From: Novosphingobium sp. KCTC 2891
GTDB lineage: Bacteria; Pseudomonadota; Alphaproteobacteria; Sphingomonadales; Sphingomonadaceae
Assembly: GCF_025938155.1 (NCBI RefSeq)
Contig: NZ_JAPCZG010000001.1
Span: 600,025 to 664,024, forward strand
Length of the DNA: 64,000 nt
Reading direction: 5' to 3'
Shown here piece after piece: positions 37,437-47,306 of this stretch. Below the pieces are notes generated by a model. It was not told the DNA's origin and searched no databases. It saw only the letters and a list, made by a program, of their open reading frames with translations. A program made the translations under genes and the position numbers. Positions within the stretch are counted from its first letter, which is position 1. Each line of letters opens with the position of its first letter.

Positions 37437-38639
37437 ATGATGCAACTGGCGACCCCGCCGCACGTGCCGGCCGACCGCGTGGTCGATTTCGACATCTTCA
37501 ACCCGCCCGGTGTGGAGCGCGACTATTTCGCCGCGTGGCGCACCTTGCAGGCCCCGGGCACGCCGGGGCTGGTGTGGAGCACCGCCAACGGCGGGCACTG
37601 GATCGCCACGCGCGGCGAACTGGTCCGCACGCTCTGGGCCGATGCCGAACGCCTTTCCAGCGAATGTCTCGCGGTGACGCCGGGACTGGGCGAGGTGATG
37701 CGCTTCATCCCGCTGCAGCAGGACCCGCCCGAACACGGGCCGTTTCGCACCTCGGTGATGAAGGGCTTGGCGTCGCGCTTCGTGGTGGCGCTCGAACCCA
37801 AGGTGGAAGCGGTCGCGCAGGAACTGGTCGATGGATTGCGCCCGCGCGGAGCCTGCGATTTCGTGGCCGATTTCGCTGAAATCCTGCCGCTCAACATCTT
37901 CCTCTCGCTGATCGATGTGCCGCTGGAAGACCGCCCGCGGCTGCGCACGCTGGGCGTGCAGCTGACCCGTCCGGATGGCTCGATGACGGTCGAGCAGCTG
38001 CGCGATGCGGCCGATGATTACCTCTGGCCGTTCATCGAGCAGCGCATGGCGGCGCCCGGTGACGACCTGTTCAGCCGCATCCTGTCCGAAGGCGTGGGCG
38101 GCCGTCCGTGGAGCGTGGACGAGGCGCGGCGGATGTGCCGCAACCTCCTGTTCGGCGGGCTGGACACGGTGGCCGCGATGATCGGCATGGTCACGCTGCA
38201 CCTTGCGCGCCATCCCGAGGACCAGCACCTGCTGCGCGAGCGGCCCGACCTGATCCCGACGGCCGCGGACGAGCTGATGCGCCGCTATCCCACCGTCTCG
38301 GTCAGCCGCAACGCGGTGGTCGATGTAGAGGCGGACGGGGTGACGATCCGCAAGGGCGACATCGTCTATCTGCCCAGCGTCCTGCACAATCTTGATCCGG
38401 CGTGCTTCGATGCGCCCGATGCGGTGGACTACGCGCGCGGGCTGACCCCGGTGCGCCACACCACGATGGGCGCCGGCGCGCATCGCTGCGTCGGCGCGGG
38501 TCTCGCGCGGATGGAAATGATCGTGTTCCTGCGCACCTGGCTTGCCGCCATGCCCGCCTTCGCGCTCGACCCGGAGCGGCCGGTGACGATGAAGGGCGGC
38601 AATGTCGGCGCCTGCACCGCGCTGCCGCTGGTGTGGTAG
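37437..38639 (+). CDS. Cytochrome P450, CYP101-like (closest to CYP101C type)
   Basis: 400 residues. It shares distinctive strings with P450cam: NGGHWIATRG, LTRPDGSMT, FGGLDTV (Asp243-Thr244, the proton-delivery pair), ELMRRYP (ExxR) and the C-terminal ALPLVW. The heme ligand is Cys351 in GAGAHRCVGAGLAR. The residue aligned with the camphor-binding Tyr96 of P450cam is Met (GLGEVMRFIP). From memory, CYP101C1 of Novosphingobium aromaticivorans also has Met there and oxidises ionones, so a norisoprenoid-type substrate is a reasonable guess. No ferredoxin or ferredoxin reductase gene is adjacent. GGGAGAGA precedes tandem ATG codons. Confidence 0.9.
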   Translation: MMQLATPPHVPADRVVDFDIFNPPGVERDYFAAWRTLQAPGTPGLVWSTANGGHWIATRGELVRTLWADAERLSSECLAVTPGLGEVMRFIPLQQDPPEHGPFRTSVMKGLASRFVVALEPKVEAVAQELVDGLRPRGACDFVADFAEILPLNIFLSLIDVPLEDRPRLRTLGVQLTRPDGSMTVEQLRDAADDYLWPFIEQRMAAPGDDLFSRILSEGVGGRPWSVDEARRMCRNLLFGGLDTVAAMIGMVTLHLARHPEDQHLLRERPDLIPTAADELMRRYPTVSVSRNAVVDVEADGVTIRKGDIVYLPSVLHNLDPACFDAPDAVDYARGLTPVRHTTMGAGAHRCVGAGLARMEMIVFLRTWLAAMPAFALDPERPVTMKGGNVGACTALPLVW

Positions 38640-38642
38640 CGC

Positions 38643-39413
38643 CTATCCGGCGAACCAGCTCCACAGCAGCCGCCCGGTCAGGCCAAGGCTGACCACCACC
38701 AGCAGCGGGCGGATCACCCTGGCGCCGTGGCGCGTGGCGAAATGGCTGCCGATGACCGCTCCGGTCATCGCGCCCGCGCCCATGCACAGGCCGAGCAGCC
38801 ACAGCACCTGCCCGCCGATCGCGAACACGATCACGCTGGCGATGTTGCTCGTCACGTTGAGCAGCTTGGTCAGGCCGGTCGCGCGGGTCAGTCCCAGCCC
38901 GCGCAGGCCCACCAGCGTGACCGCATAGAACTGCCCTGCGCCGGGGCCGAAGAACCCGTCGTAGAAGCCCACGCCGCCCGCCACCGGCAGGAATCCGCGG
39001 TCGCTCAGCTTGGCGTGCGCGTCCTCGTCGCCCATGCGGGGCGACAGCACGGTATAGAGCGCCACCGCCATCAGCAGCAGCGGCACGATCAGCCGCAGCA
39101 CGCCCGCGTCGAGCCGCTGCACCAGCAGCGCGCCGATGGTGGCGCCGACGAACACCGTGATGGCAAGCGGCAGGGCCGCGCGTATCGAGAACAGCCCGGC
39201 GCGCCAGAAGCGCCACGTCGCCATGCCGGTGCCGCACATCGATTGCACCTTGTTGGTGCCCAGCACCACGTGCGGCGGCAGCCCGGCATAGATCAGCGCG
39301 GGCATCATGATCAGCCCGCCGCCGCCGGCAATGGCGTCGATGAAGCCGGTGACCACGGCCGTGCCGGTCAGCGCGGGGTAGAGCCACAGGGGGACAAGGA
39401 AAGGATCGGCCAT
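38643..39413 (-). CDS. TauE/SafE (TSUP) family membrane transporter
   Basis: 256 residues, mostly hydrophobic, with about eight membrane segments. The TSUP signature is repeated: GFIDAIAGGGGLIMMPALIYAGLPPHVVLGTNKVQ in the first half and GFYDGFFGPGAGQFYAVTLVGLRGLGLTRATGLTKLLN in the second. The family exports sulfite, sulfonates or other organic anions; the substrate here is unknown. It converges on the P450 with only three bases between stops, and is divergent from tgt. Confidence 0.9.
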   Translation of the reverse strand: MADPFLVPLWLYPALTGTAVVTGFIDAIAGGGGLIMMPALIYAGLPPHVVLGTNKVQSMCGTGMATWRFWRAGLFSIRAALPLAITVFVGATIGALLVQRLDAGVLRLIVPLLLMAVALYTVLSPRMGDEDAHAKLSDRGFLPVAGGVGFYDGFFGPGAGQFYAVTLVGLRGLGLTRATGLTKLLNVTSNIASVIVFAIGGQVLWLLGLCMGAGAMTGAVIGSHFATRHGARVIRPLLVVVSLGLTGRLLWSWFAG

Positions 39414-39508
39414 TTGCGCGCCATGGCAATTGCGCTTAAGGGCCGCAATCTCCTTTTGGCCTGTGCGTCCCGCGATCGGGAACGCCTCCCATGGACCGGC
39501 TTGTTCCC

Positions 39509-40633
39509 ATGACCCGCTTCTCGTTCCAGATCCACGCGACCGACGGCAAGGCCCGCACCGGCGCGATCCAGATGCAGCGCGGCGAAATCCGCACGCCCGC
39601 GTTCATGCCGGTGGGCACCGCCGCCACGGTGAAGGCGATGAAGGTGGAGGACGTGCGCGGCACCGGCGCCGACATCATCCTGGGCAACACCTATCACCTG
39701 ATGCTGCGCCCCGGCGCCGAGCGCATGGCGCGGCTGGGCGGCCTGCACAAATTCATGGGCTGGGATCGCCCCATCCTGACCGACAGCGGCGGTTATCAGG
39801 TGATGAGCCTTTCGGACTTGCGCAAGATCACCGAGGAAGGCGTGACGTTCGCCAGCCACCTCGACGGCTCGCGCCATATGCTCAGCCCCGAACGCTCGAT
39901 GGAAATCCAGCGCTTGCTGGGATCGGACATCGTCATGGCGTTCGACGAGTGCCCCAAGATCGATCAGCCGCGCGATGGCATCGCCCGTTCGATGGAAATG
40001 TCGATGCGCTGGGCGCGCCGCAGCCGCGCCGGCTTCGATGCGGGCGAGGAACACGCCGCCCGCTCGGCCCTGTTCGGCATCCAGCAGGGGGCGCTGGACG
40101 AAGGACTGCGCAAGGAAAGCGCCGACGCGCTGACCGACATCGGCTTCGATGGCTATGCCATCGGCGGACTGGCCGTGGGCGAGGGGCAGGAGGCGATGTT
40201 CGCCACGCTCGAATTCGCGCCGAGCCAGCTTCCGGCGGATCGCCCGCGCTACCTGATGGGCGTGGGCAAGCCCGACGATCTGGTCGGCGCGGTCGAGCGC
40301 GGGGTCGACATGTTCGACTGTGTGCTGCCCACGCGCTCGGGCCGCAACGGGCAGGCGTTCACCTGGAACGGGCCGCTCAACATGCGGAACGCGCGCCACG
40401 CCGAAGACACCGGCCCGCTGGACGAACGCTGCACCTGCCCGGTCTGCGCCAAGTACAGCCGGGCCTATCTCCACCACCTGCAGAAATCCGGGGAAATGCT
40501 GGGTGCGATGCTGCTGACGGAACACAACCTGTCGTTCTACCAGCAACTGATGGCGGGGATGCGCGCCGCGATTACCGCAGGCCGCTTTGCAGCATTCGCG
40601 GCCGATTTCCGTCGGGACTACTTGCGGAAATAG
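39509..40633 (+). CDS. tgt: Queuine tRNA-ribosyltransferase (tRNA-guanine transglycosylase)
   Basis: 374 residues from ATG 39509 ([18 protein letters not shown], the usual start); an ATG at 39491 adds six residues and cannot be excluded. Visible motifs are [16 protein letters not shown], the catalytic-nucleophile region [12 protein letters not shown], and the zinc site [17 protein letters not shown] near residue 310. It exchanges guanine 34 in GUN-anticodon tRNAs for preQ1. It works before QueA in queuosine synthesis. Confidence 0.95.
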   Translation: MTRFSFQIHATDGKARTGAIQMQRGEIRTPAFMPVGTAATVKAMKVEDVRGTGADIILGNTYHLMLRPGAERMARLGGLHKFMGWDRPILTDSGGYQVMSLSDLRKITEEGVTFASHLDGSRHMLSPERSMEIQRLLGSDIVMAFDECPKIDQPRDGIARSMEMSMRWARRSRAGFDAGEEHAARSALFGIQQGALDEGLRKESADALTDIGFDGYAIGGLAVGEGQEAMFATLEFAPSQLPADRPRYLMGVGKPDDLVGAVERGVDMFDCVLPTRSGRNGQAFTWNGPLNMRNARHAEDTGPLDERCTCPVCAKYSRAYLHHLQKSGEMLGAMLLTEHNLSFYQQLMAGMRAAITAGRFAAFAADFRRDYLRK

Positions 40634-40725
40634 ACACCGCAGTAGCGCAAAAGGTGCTCCGGACGCTTGCGCGCACCGGTTCCGGCTGTAACCCTGAATG
40701 CGGTAACAGGCGGGAAAACAACATC

Positions 40726-42726
40726 GTGAAACTGTATGCGCGGCGATTTGCGGGGCTACTGCTTGCCGGGCTGTCCCATCCGGTTCTGGCCCAGCAGCCG
40801 GTCGGCGATCAGGGGGATGGCGCCGCGCTGGCAGCCCGGTTCGGCGCGCTCGAATCGGTCCGGCAGATCAGCATTTCGCCCGATGGGCAGAAGGTCGTCT
40901 ACATCGCGTCGCGCGCGCAGGGCGGCGCGCTGGTGATGGTCGCCGATCTGGCCGCAGGGGGGCAGCCGAAGGCTATCCTCGCGCAGAAGGCGGGCACCGA
41001 ACAGTTGCAGCGCTGCGTCTGGGCGACCGACACGCGCATCGTTTGCTCCAACTACACTGTCGTGGATTATGGCGGCTTCCTCTTTCCGATGAGCCGCCTG
41101 TTCGCGATGAACGGGGATGGCAGCAATGTGCAGCGGCTCTCGGCGGGCGTCGGCAGCAACACTCTTGGTACGGTCGCCCTGACCGGCGGCGTAGTCATCG
41201 ACTGGGACCTACCGGGCAAGCCGGGCAGCGTCCTGATGACCCGCTATTACGTTCCTGACACGGCCGCGCAGGCCAATGTGAAGCGCGAGATCGAAGGTTT
41301 TGGCGTGGAGGCAGTGGATACGGCCACCGGCCAGCGCCACAACGTCGAGCGGCCGCTTTCGGAAGCCGTCGAGTACATCAGCGACGGCCAGGGCAACGTG
41401 CGCATCATGGGCGTCCAGTCGCGCGATCCCGACGGCGACCGCCGCAACAAGATCAAGTATTCCTTCCGCCTGGCCGGATCGCGTCAATGGCAGCCGCTGT
41501 CGACGGTGCGGGTCGGCAGTACCGGATTGCCGATCGGCTTCGATCCCTATGCGGTCGATAGCGCACAGAACGTGGTCTACGGCTTCGAAGATCTCAACGG
41601 CTACAAGGCGCTCTATTCCATCGCGCTTGATGGCACGGACACGCAGAAGCTGGTGCTGTCGCGGCCTGGCGTCGATGTGGATTCGCTGGTGCGGATCGGG
41701 CGCGATCGGCGGGTCGTGGGCGTCAGCTATGCCTCCGATATCCGCAGCTACGAATTCTTCGATCCTGAGCTGAAGAAGCTGGGGACAGGGCTGGGCAAGG
41801 CTCTGCCTGGGCAGCCCAGCGTCACGTTTCTTGGTGCCAGCGCGGGTGAGGACAAGCTGTTGCTGCTTGCGTCCAGCGATGTCGATCCGGGCATGTTCTA
41901 CCGTTTCGACAAGGCGACGCGCCAACTGGCGCCGCTGCTGCCGGTGCGGGGCGAGCTGGTGGGGGTGAAGATGGGCCGGATGCAATCCATCTCCTATCCG
42001 GCGGCGGACGGCACCCCGATCCCGGCCTACCTGACGCTGCCGCCGGGCAGCACGGGCAACAACCTGCCCGCCATCGTGATGCCCCACGGCGGCCCCAGTT
42101 CGCGCGACGAATGGGGGTTCGACTGGATGGTGCAGTATTTCGCGGTGCGGGGGTTCGCCGTACTGCAACCGAACTATCGCGGTTCGGCCGGGTTCGGTTC
42201 CGAATGGTACAAGCAGAACGGCTTCCAATCGTGGAAGACCGCTATCGGAGATGTGGACGACGCGGGGCGCTGGCTGCGCAGCCAAGGCATCGCAGCTCCA
42301 GGCAAGCTGGCCATCGTCGGCTGGTCCTATGGTGGCTATGCCGCGCTTCAGGGCAACGTGCTCGATCCGGACCTGTTCAAGGCCGTGATCGCGATCGCAC
42401 CGGTGACCGACCTTGCGCGGTTCAAGCTTGATCTCGGATCAAAGCTCACCCGCGACTTCATCGGGTCCGGTCCGCACATCAGCGAGGGCTCGCCCGCGCA
42501 GAACACCGAGAAGATCAAGGCGCCTGTGCTGCTGTTCCACGGCGACCGCGATGTGAACGTCAATATCAGCCAGTCGCGCCTGATGCGCGACCGGCTGCAT
42601 GATGCGGGCAAATCGGTGACGCTGGTCGAATTCCCGGATCTCGATCATCAACTGGCCAGCACTGCGGCGCGAACGCGCGTGCTGGCGGATAGCGATTCCT
42701 TCCTGAGAACCGCGCTGGGGCTCTGA
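40726..42726 (+). CDS. Secreted S9-family (prolyl oligopeptidase-type) peptidase
   Basis: 666 residues from GTG 40726. A signal peptide (RRFAGLLLAGLSHPVLAQQP) sends it to the periplasm or outside. A beta-propeller region (about 40-400) precedes the alpha/beta-hydrolase domain with PAIVMPHGGPSSRDEWGFDW, nucleophile Ser534 in GWSYGGYA, LFHGDRDVNVNISQSR with the catalytic Asp, and FPDLDHQL with the His. These are DPP-like acylaminoacyl or dipeptidyl peptidases, common in sphingomonads. A longer frame covers tgt and is a shadow. Confidence 0.92.
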   Translation: MKLYARRFAGLLLAGLSHPVLAQQPVGDQGDGAALAARFGALESVRQISISPDGQKVVYIASRAQGGALVMVADLAAGGQPKAILAQKAGTEQLQRCVWATDTRIVCSNYTVVDYGGFLFPMSRLFAMNGDGSNVQRLSAGVGSNTLGTVALTGGVVIDWDLPGKPGSVLMTRYYVPDTAAQANVKREIEGFGVEAVDTATGQRHNVERPLSEAVEYISDGQGNVRIMGVQSRDPDGDRRNKIKYSFRLAGSRQWQPLSTVRVGSTGLPIGFDPYAVDSAQNVVYGFEDLNGYKALYSIALDGTDTQKLVLSRPGVDVDSLVRIGRDRRVVGVSYASDIRSYEFFDPELKKLGTGLGKALPGQPSVTFLGASAGEDKLLLLASSDVDPGMFYRFDKATRQLAPLLPVRGELVGVKMGRMQSISYPAADGTPIPAYLTLPPGSTGNNLPAIVMPHGGPSSRDEWGFDWMVQYFAVRGFAVLQPNYRGSAGFGSEWYKQNGFQSWKTAIGDVDDAGRWLRSQGIAAPGKLAIVGWSYGGYAALQGNVLDPDLFKAVIAIAPVTDLARFKLDLGSKLTRDFIGSGPHISEGSPAQNTEKIKAPVLLFHGDRDVNVNISQSRLMRDRLHDAGKSVTLVEFPDLDHQLASTAARTRVLADSDSFLRTALGL

Positions 42727-42730
42727 GCGC

Positions 42731-42934
42731 CTAGGCGGCGAGTTCGCGTGCCGCCGTGTCCTCTTCCTCCAGTGCGCGCGTTTCCAGCTGCGTTCCCGGA
42801 TATTGGTAGAACACGCCAGTGCGCGTCTCGAAGAATCCGGCGCCGATGGCGCTCGCCTGCCGCTGTGCGGTGAGGAGGTCGGGATACCACTTGCCGTAGC
42901 GGTGCGGGGTCACGAAACGATACATCACGGTCAT
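42731..42934 (-). CDS. Small conserved-looking protein, 67 aa
   Basis: MTVMYRFVTPHRYGKWYPDL then TAQRQASAIGAGFFETRTGV, ending in an acidic tail EEEDTAARELAA. It reads as a genuine small domain with aromatic residues and codon use like its neighbours. A start at the second Met (42925) is equally possible. It ends four bases from the stop of the convergent peptidase gene. Function unknown. Confidence 0.6.
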   Translation of the reverse strand: MTVMYRFVTPHRYGKWYPDLLTAQRQASAIGAGFFETRTGVFYQYPGTQLETRALEEEDTAARELAA

Positions 42935-43037
42935 GCCCGCTCAATGTCGTTAGGCCGCCCAGGTTCCCTTGCCGGCGACCGGCCGCAAAGATTTTGCGGT
43001 TGGCGGAATTACCCCCGAATCCATTGCGCGCAGACGC

Positions 43038-43063
43038 AAAAAAGGCGGGGTTTGCACCCCGCC
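43038..43063 (-). terminator. Intrinsic terminator of rpsD
   Basis: On the minus strand GGCGGGGT-GCAA-ACCCCGCC is an 8-bp stem followed by TTTTTT, 31 bases after the rpsD stop. Textbook Rho-independent terminator. Confidence 0.9.
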
Positions 43064-43094
43064 TCCTTGGCTTGCCGTGACGGCTCGAAACCGA

Positions 43095-43709
43095 TCAGCG
43101 CGAATAGAATTCGACGACCAGGTTCGGTTCCATCTTCACCGGATAGGGCACTTCGTCGAGCGTCGGGACGCGGACGTAGGTGATCTTGTCGGTGCCGTCC
43201 TGCTGGACGTAGTCGGGAACTTCACGCTCGGGCAGCGACTGCGCTTCGGCGATCAGGGCCATTTCCTTGGCCTTGGCACCAAGGCTGATCACGTCGCCGG
43301 GGCGAACGCGGCGCGACGCGATGTTGCACTTCACGCCGTTGACGTAGATGTGACCATGCGAAACGACCTGACGGGCCGAGAAGATCGTCGGCGCGAACTT
43401 GGCGCGATACACGACCATGTCGAGGCGCTGTTCGAGCAGGCCGATCAGGTTCTGACCGGTGTCGCCCTTCATGCTGGCGGCTTCCTGGTACGTGCGCTTG
43501 AACTGCTTCTCGGTCACGTCGCCGTAGTAGCCCTTGAGCTTCTGCTTGGCGCGCAGCTGGATGCCGAAGTCCGAGACCTTGCTCTTGCGGCGCTGGCCGT
43601 GCTGGCCCGGGCCGTACGAACGGCGGTTCACCGACGACTTGGGACGACCCCAGATGTTTTCGCCAAGGCGGCGGTCGATCTTGTGCTTAGAAGCATGACG
43701 CTTGGACAT
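43095..43709 (-). CDS. rpsD: 30S ribosomal protein S4
   Basis: 204 residues from [21 protein letters not shown]; a frame ten codons longer is rejected. It contains the S4 RNA-binding domain with [29 protein letters not shown] and [11 protein letters not shown]. The protein nucleates 16S rRNA assembly. It stands alone, outside the alpha operon, as in other alphaproteobacteria. A 214-base gap separates it from trmJ upstream; I see no obvious S4-binding leader there. Confidence 0.97.
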   Translation of the reverse strand: MSKRHASKHKIDRRLGENIWGRPKSSVNRRSYGPGQHGQRRKSKVSDFGIQLRAKQKLKGYYGDVTEKQFKRTYQEAASMKGDTGQNLIGLLEQRLDMVVYRAKFAPTIFSARQVVSHGHIYVNGVKCNIASRRVRPGDVISLGAKAKEMALIAEAQSLPEREVPDYVQQDGTDKITYVRVPTLDEVPYPVKMEPNLVVEFYSR

Positions 43710-43923
43710 GCGAGTTCCTTTCAAATCTGCTGGCCACAACTGATTGTCGCGGCATCGTTGCCCCGGAACGCACCATCCAGCCTGTTGCCAGATGCGGCCG
43801 CCGCTTCACCGGGTCTGCGGGGCCAATCGAACTTTCCCGCCGGAACGTGTCCGCCGGGGTCCAAAGTGAAGCGCGGCCACTACAGCCTTTCGGCCGAGAG
43901 TCAAGCCTTGGCGGGGATGGGGT

Positions 43924-44661
43924 TCAACCGCGCCCTTCGCGCGGGCCGGGCTTGCGCGCCAGCGCCGAAAGCACGCCGCGCAGCGTGCGCACTTCAAGGT
44001 GGTTCCAGCCCGGCTTGGTCAGCATCGAGCGCAGGGTGCGGCGCGTGGCGGCAGCGCGGCTGTAAGGCTCGAAATAACCGCGCGGCTCCAGCATGGCGGC
44101 GAGCTGCTCGAACATACCCTCGAACTCTTCCTGCGGGGCAGGGGGCAGCAGATCCTCGGCCGTGGGCTGCACCAGGTCGCAGTGCTTGGAATATTCATAG
44201 GCGCACAGGATCACCGCCTGCGCCAGGTTGAGCGAACCGAATTCCGCATTGATCGGCGCGGTCACGATCGCGCGGGCCAGCGCCACATCGTCGGTTTCCA
44301 GTCCCGATCGTTCGGGGCCGAACACCAGCGCACTGCGCCCTTGCGCCAGCACGATGTCCTTGGCCGCCTGCTCGGGCGTCAGCACGGGCTTGCTCACGCC
44401 GCGCTTGCGCACCGTGGTGGCATAGACGTGGCTGCAATCGGACACAGCATCGGCCAGCGTGGTGAACACCTGCGCCCGTTCCAGCACCACGTCCGCGCCC
44501 GCGGCGGCTGGGCCGGCGGAGGGATTGGGCCAGCCGTCGCGCGGGGACACCAGCCGCATCTCGGTCAGCCCGAAGTTGAGCATGGCGCGCGCGGCCTTGC
44601 CGATGTTCTCGCCCAGCTGCGGGCGCACCAGGACGATCACGGGGGGCAGGGTCTCGCTCAC
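43924..44661 (-). CDS. tRNA/rRNA methyltransferase TrmJ-like (SPOUT family)
   Basis: 245 residues. SPOUT motifs are [25 protein letters not shown] (motif 1), [16 protein letters not shown] (motif 2) and [17 protein letters not shown] (motif 3). The C-terminal part (about 165-240) is the extension seen in TrmJ, which 2'-O-methylates position 32 of tRNAs. The start overlaps the nrdR stop by four bases (ATGA). Confidence 0.9.
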   Translation of the reverse strand: MSETLPPVIVLVRPQLGENIGKAARAMLNFGLTEMRLVSPRDGWPNPSAGPAAAGADVVLERAQVFTTLADAVSDCSHVYATTVRKRGVSKPVLTPEQAAKDIVLAQGRSALVFGPERSGLETDDVALARAIVTAPINAEFGSLNLAQAVILCAYEYSKHCDLVQPTAEDLLPPAPQEEFEGMFEQLAAMLEPRGYFEPYSRAAATRRTLRSMLTKPGWNHLEVRTLRGVLSALARKPGPREGRG

Positions 44662-45134
44662 TGTCCGCCCACTTCGCGCCCGCTCATTTCGACAACGGTG
44701 CTGGCGAAAGCCTCGAAGTCCTTGGCCTCGGTGAAATCGCGGTAGACGCTGGCGAAGCGGATATAGGCCACGCTGTCCATCTGGCGCAGGCCTTCCATCA
44801 CCATCTCGCCGATCGCCTTGGACGGCACTTCGGCATCGCCCATCGTCTCGATCTGGCGCTGGATGCCCGATACCAGCTGGTCGAGCCGCTCCTGCGCCAC
44901 GGGCCGCTTGCGGCAGGCGAGCGCGACCGATTGCTCGATCTTGGAACGGTCGAACGGCTCCTTGCGATCACCGCTCTTCACCACCAGCACTTCGCGCAGC
45001 TGCACGCGCTCGAACGTGGTGAAGCGCGCGCCGCAGCCCTCGCATTGGCGACGCCGGCGGATCGAGGTGTTGTCCTCGCTCGGCCGGCTGTCTTTCACCT
45101 GGCTGTTGTCATGGGCGCAGAACGGGCAACGCAC
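44658..45134 (-). CDS. nrdR: Transcriptional repressor NrdR
   Basis: 158 residues from GTG 45134. A zinc ribbon CPFC...CEGCG (Cys3, Cys6, Cys32, Cys35 approximately), then an ATP-cone (about 46-136) starting [17 protein letters not shown]. It represses ribonucleotide reductase genes in response to dATP. The gene sits between a small membrane protein and trmJ in the rpiB-glyA unit; glyA-nrdR linkage is common in alphaproteobacteria. Confidence 0.96.
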   Translation of the reverse strand: MRCPFCAHDNSQVKDSRPSEDNTSIRRRRQCEGCGARFTTFERVQLREVLVVKSGDRKEPFDRSKIEQSVALACRKRPVAQERLDQLVSGIQRQIETMGDAEVPSKAIGEMVMEGLRQMDSVAYIRFASVYRDFTEAKDFEAFASTVVEMSGREVGGQ

Positions 45135-45140
45135 GTCGGG

Positions 45141-45347
45141 TTATTTCTTGATCCGCTGCCAGAACGCGATCCCGGCACCGACGATCAGCCCCGCGGGAAG
45201 CGAGACCACCGGCAGCAGAGCGCCGGCCACCGCGCCCAGCCCGGCGCCGATCAGCACCGGCTTGGTCGAGGGGTGGTCCATGCCCTGCTTGGCCATGCCC
45301 GAAAGCTCGGACTTGGCGCGCGCGGCGAGATCGTCGTTACCGTTCAT
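45141..45347 (-). CDS. Small membrane protein, 68 aa
   Basis: ATG 45347 lies four bases after the glyA stop, giving MNGNDDLAARAKSELSGMAK, then one long hydrophobic hairpin VLIGAGLGAVAGALLPVVSL...LIVGAGIAFW with glycine-zipper character, and a basic end QRIKK. A longer frame overlapping glyA is rejected. Conserved position between glyA and nrdR; function unknown. Confidence 0.75.
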   Translation of the reverse strand: MNGNDDLAARAKSELSGMAKQGMDHPSTKPVLIGAGLGAVAGALLPVVSLPAGLIVGAGIAFWQRIKK

Positions 45348-45351
45348 GGCA

Positions 45352-46656
45352 TCAAAGCTCCGGATAGATGGGGAACTGGCTGCACAGCGCCTCGACGCGG
45401 TCGCGCACGCGCTGTTCCACCTGGCCGTCACCCTCTTCGCCATTGCGCGAAAGGCCGTCGACCACTTCGGCGATCAGCTGGCCGATCTGGCGGAACTCGT
45501 CCTCGCGGAAGCCGCGCGTGGTGCCGGCAGGCGTGCCGAGGCGGATGCCCGAGGTGACGAAGGGCGAGCGCTTGTCGAACGGGATGCCGTTCTTGTTGCA
45601 GGTGAGCCAGGCGCGATCGAGGCCCTTTTCGGCGATCTTGCCCGACACGTCCTTGGCGGTGAGGTCCACCAGCATCAGGTGGTTGTCGGTGCCGCCCGAA
45701 ACGATGGCAAGGCCGGCTTCCTGCAGGCTCGCAGCCAGCGCGCGGGCATTGGCGACGATCTGCGCGGCATAGGCCTTGAACTCGGGGCGCAGCGCTTCGC
45801 CGAAAGCAACCGCCTTGGCCGCGATCACGTGGACCAGAGGCCCACCCTGCAGGCCGGGGAACACCGCGGTGTTGAACTTCTTGGCCAGATCCTCGTCATT
45901 GGTGAGGATCACGCCCGAGCGCGGGCCGCGCAGCGACTTGTGCGTGGTGGTGGTAACCACGTGGGCGTGCGGGAAGGGCGAAGGGTGCGCGCCGCCGGCG
46001 ACGAGGCCGGAGAAGTGCGACATGTCGACCAGCAGCCAGGCGCCCACTTCGTCGGCGATCTCGCGGAAGCGCTGGAAGTCCCAGACGCGCGAATAGGCGG
46101 TGCCGCCGGCGATGATCAGCTTGGGCTTGTTCTCGCGCGCGATGCGGGCAACTTCGTCCATGTCGATCAGGTGATTGTCGGGACGCACGCCGTAGGGCAC
46201 CGGGTGGAACCACTTGCCGCTCATGTTCACGGGCGAACCGTGGGTGAGGTGGCCGCCCGAATTGAGGTCCAGCCCCATGAAGGTGTCGCCCGGCTGGAGC
46301 AGCGCGAGGAACACGGCCTGGTTCATCTGGCTGCCCGAATTGGGCTGCACGTTGGCGAAGGCGCAGCCGAACAGCTGCTTGGCGCGTTCGATCGCCAGCG
46401 TCTCCACCACGTCTGCATATTCGCAGCCGCCGTAGTAGCGCTTGCCGGGATAGCCTTCGGCATACTTGTTGGTGAAGACCGAGCCGGTGGCTTCCAGCAC
46501 GGCGAGCGAGGTGATGTTCTCGCTAGCGATCAGCTCGATCTTGTTCTGCTGGCGCTTCAGTTCGCCCTGGATCGCGGCGAAGACTTCAGCGTCGGCGGTG
46601 GCGAGGTGCTCGGTGAAGAAACCGGGCTTGCGGATCTCGGCGGCGTTAGAGGCCAT
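45352..46656 (-). CDS. glyA: Serine hydroxymethyltransferase
   Basis: 434 residues, normal size. PLP fold-type [12 protein letters not shown] near the N-terminus, [33 protein letters not shown] with the PLP Asp, [16 protein letters not shown] with the Schiff-base Lys, and [12 protein letters not shown] near the C-terminus. It interconverts serine and glycine and produces methylene-tetrahydrofolate. It starts 18 bases after the rpiB stop. Confidence 0.97.
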   Translation of the reverse strand: MASNAAEIRKPGFFTEHLATADAEVFAAIQGELKRQQNKIELIASENITSLAVLEATGSVFTNKYAEGYPGKRYYGGCEYADVVETLAIERAKQLFGCAFANVQPNSGSQMNQAVFLALLQPGDTFMGLDLNSGGHLTHGSPVNMSGKWFHPVPYGVRPDNHLIDMDEVARIARENKPKLIIAGGTAYSRVWDFQRFREIADEVGAWLLVDMSHFSGLVAGGAHPSPFPHAHVVTTTTHKSLRGPRSGVILTNDEDLAKKFNTAVFPGLQGGPLVHVIAAKAVAFGEALRPEFKAYAAQIVANARALAASLQEAGLAIVSGGTDNHLMLVDLTAKDVSGKIAEKGLDRAWLTCNKNGIPFDKRSPFVTSGIRLGTPAGTTRGFREDEFRQIGQLIAEVVDGLSRNGEEGDGQVEQRVRDRVEALCSQFPIYPEL

Positions 46657-46674
46657 GCGTCGGTCTCCCTGTGA

Positions 46675-47112
46675 TCAGAACGAAGGGTTGGAAAGCTTCT
46701 CGACGCGGCCGGCGTGGCGGCCTCCGCCGAAGTCGGTCGAAAGGAAGGCGTCAAGGCAGGCCTTGGCCATGTCCTCGCCCGTCAGGCGCGCGCCCATCGC
46801 AATGCAGTTCGCATTGTTGTGTTCGCGCGCGAGCGCGGCGGACAGCGGCTCGGACACCAGCGCGCAGCGCATGGCGGGGTTGCGGTTGACCGCGATGGAA
46901 ATGCCGATGCCCGATCCGCACAGCGCCACGCCGAAGTCGGCGGTGCCGTCGCCGACGACCGCGGCCAGCTTGTAGCCATAGTCTGGATAGTCGACGCGGT
47001 CGGCGGTCTCGGGGCCGAGGTCGGCCACTTCGTGACCCTGCTCGATCAGGTATTCGCGCAAGGTCGCCTTGAGGTCGACGGCGGCGTGGTCGGAAGCAAT
47101 GGCGATGCGCAT
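46675..47112 (-). CDS. rpiB: Ribose-5-phosphate isomerase B
   Basis: 145 residues from ATG 47112. RpiB/LacAB motifs are MRIAIASDHAAVDLK, VDYPDYGYKLA, GVALCGSGIGISIAVN with the active-site Cys, and HNNANCIAMGARL. It interconverts ribulose-5-P and ribose-5-P. It leads the rpiB-glyA-nrdR-trmJ unit. Longer frames upstream run into the rpoD terminator and are not real. Confidence 0.95.
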   Translation of the reverse strand: MRIAIASDHAAVDLKATLREYLIEQGHEVADLGPETADRVDYPDYGYKLAAVVGDGTADFGVALCGSGIGISIAVNRNPAMRCALVSEPLSAALAREHNNANCIAMGARLTGEDMAKACLDAFLSTDFGGGRHAGRVEKLSNPSF

Positions 47113-47270
47113 GGGCGAGGCGGGCCTGTCCTTTGCGGGGGAAGGGGGGATTCGTTGGGCCTCCCTTAGTCGCGACTTTGTCGCATTGCCAGTCTTGAGG
47201 GGCCACCCCCTTGGGCAGTGGGGCCGGTTCCTGCGCACGAGGCAGCACCAGGCAAGGATCGCACCAAGGA

Positions 47271-47300
47271 AAAAGCCCCGGCGTGGGGGCCGGGGCTTTT
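47271..47300 (-). terminator. Terminator of rpoD (bidirectional hairpin)
   Basis: AAAAGCCCCGGC-GTGGGG-GCCGGGGCTTTT, a 12-bp stem with A and T tracts on either side, six bases after the rpoD stop. Works as a strong intrinsic terminator on the minus strand. Confidence 0.93.
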
Positions 47301-47306
47301 CCTGAT

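Noticed and set aside
42943..42967. A GGAAC-N16-CATT sequence before the 67-residue gene
   Set aside because: One mismatch in the -10 element and it would make an almost leaderless message; too weak to call an EcfG promoter.
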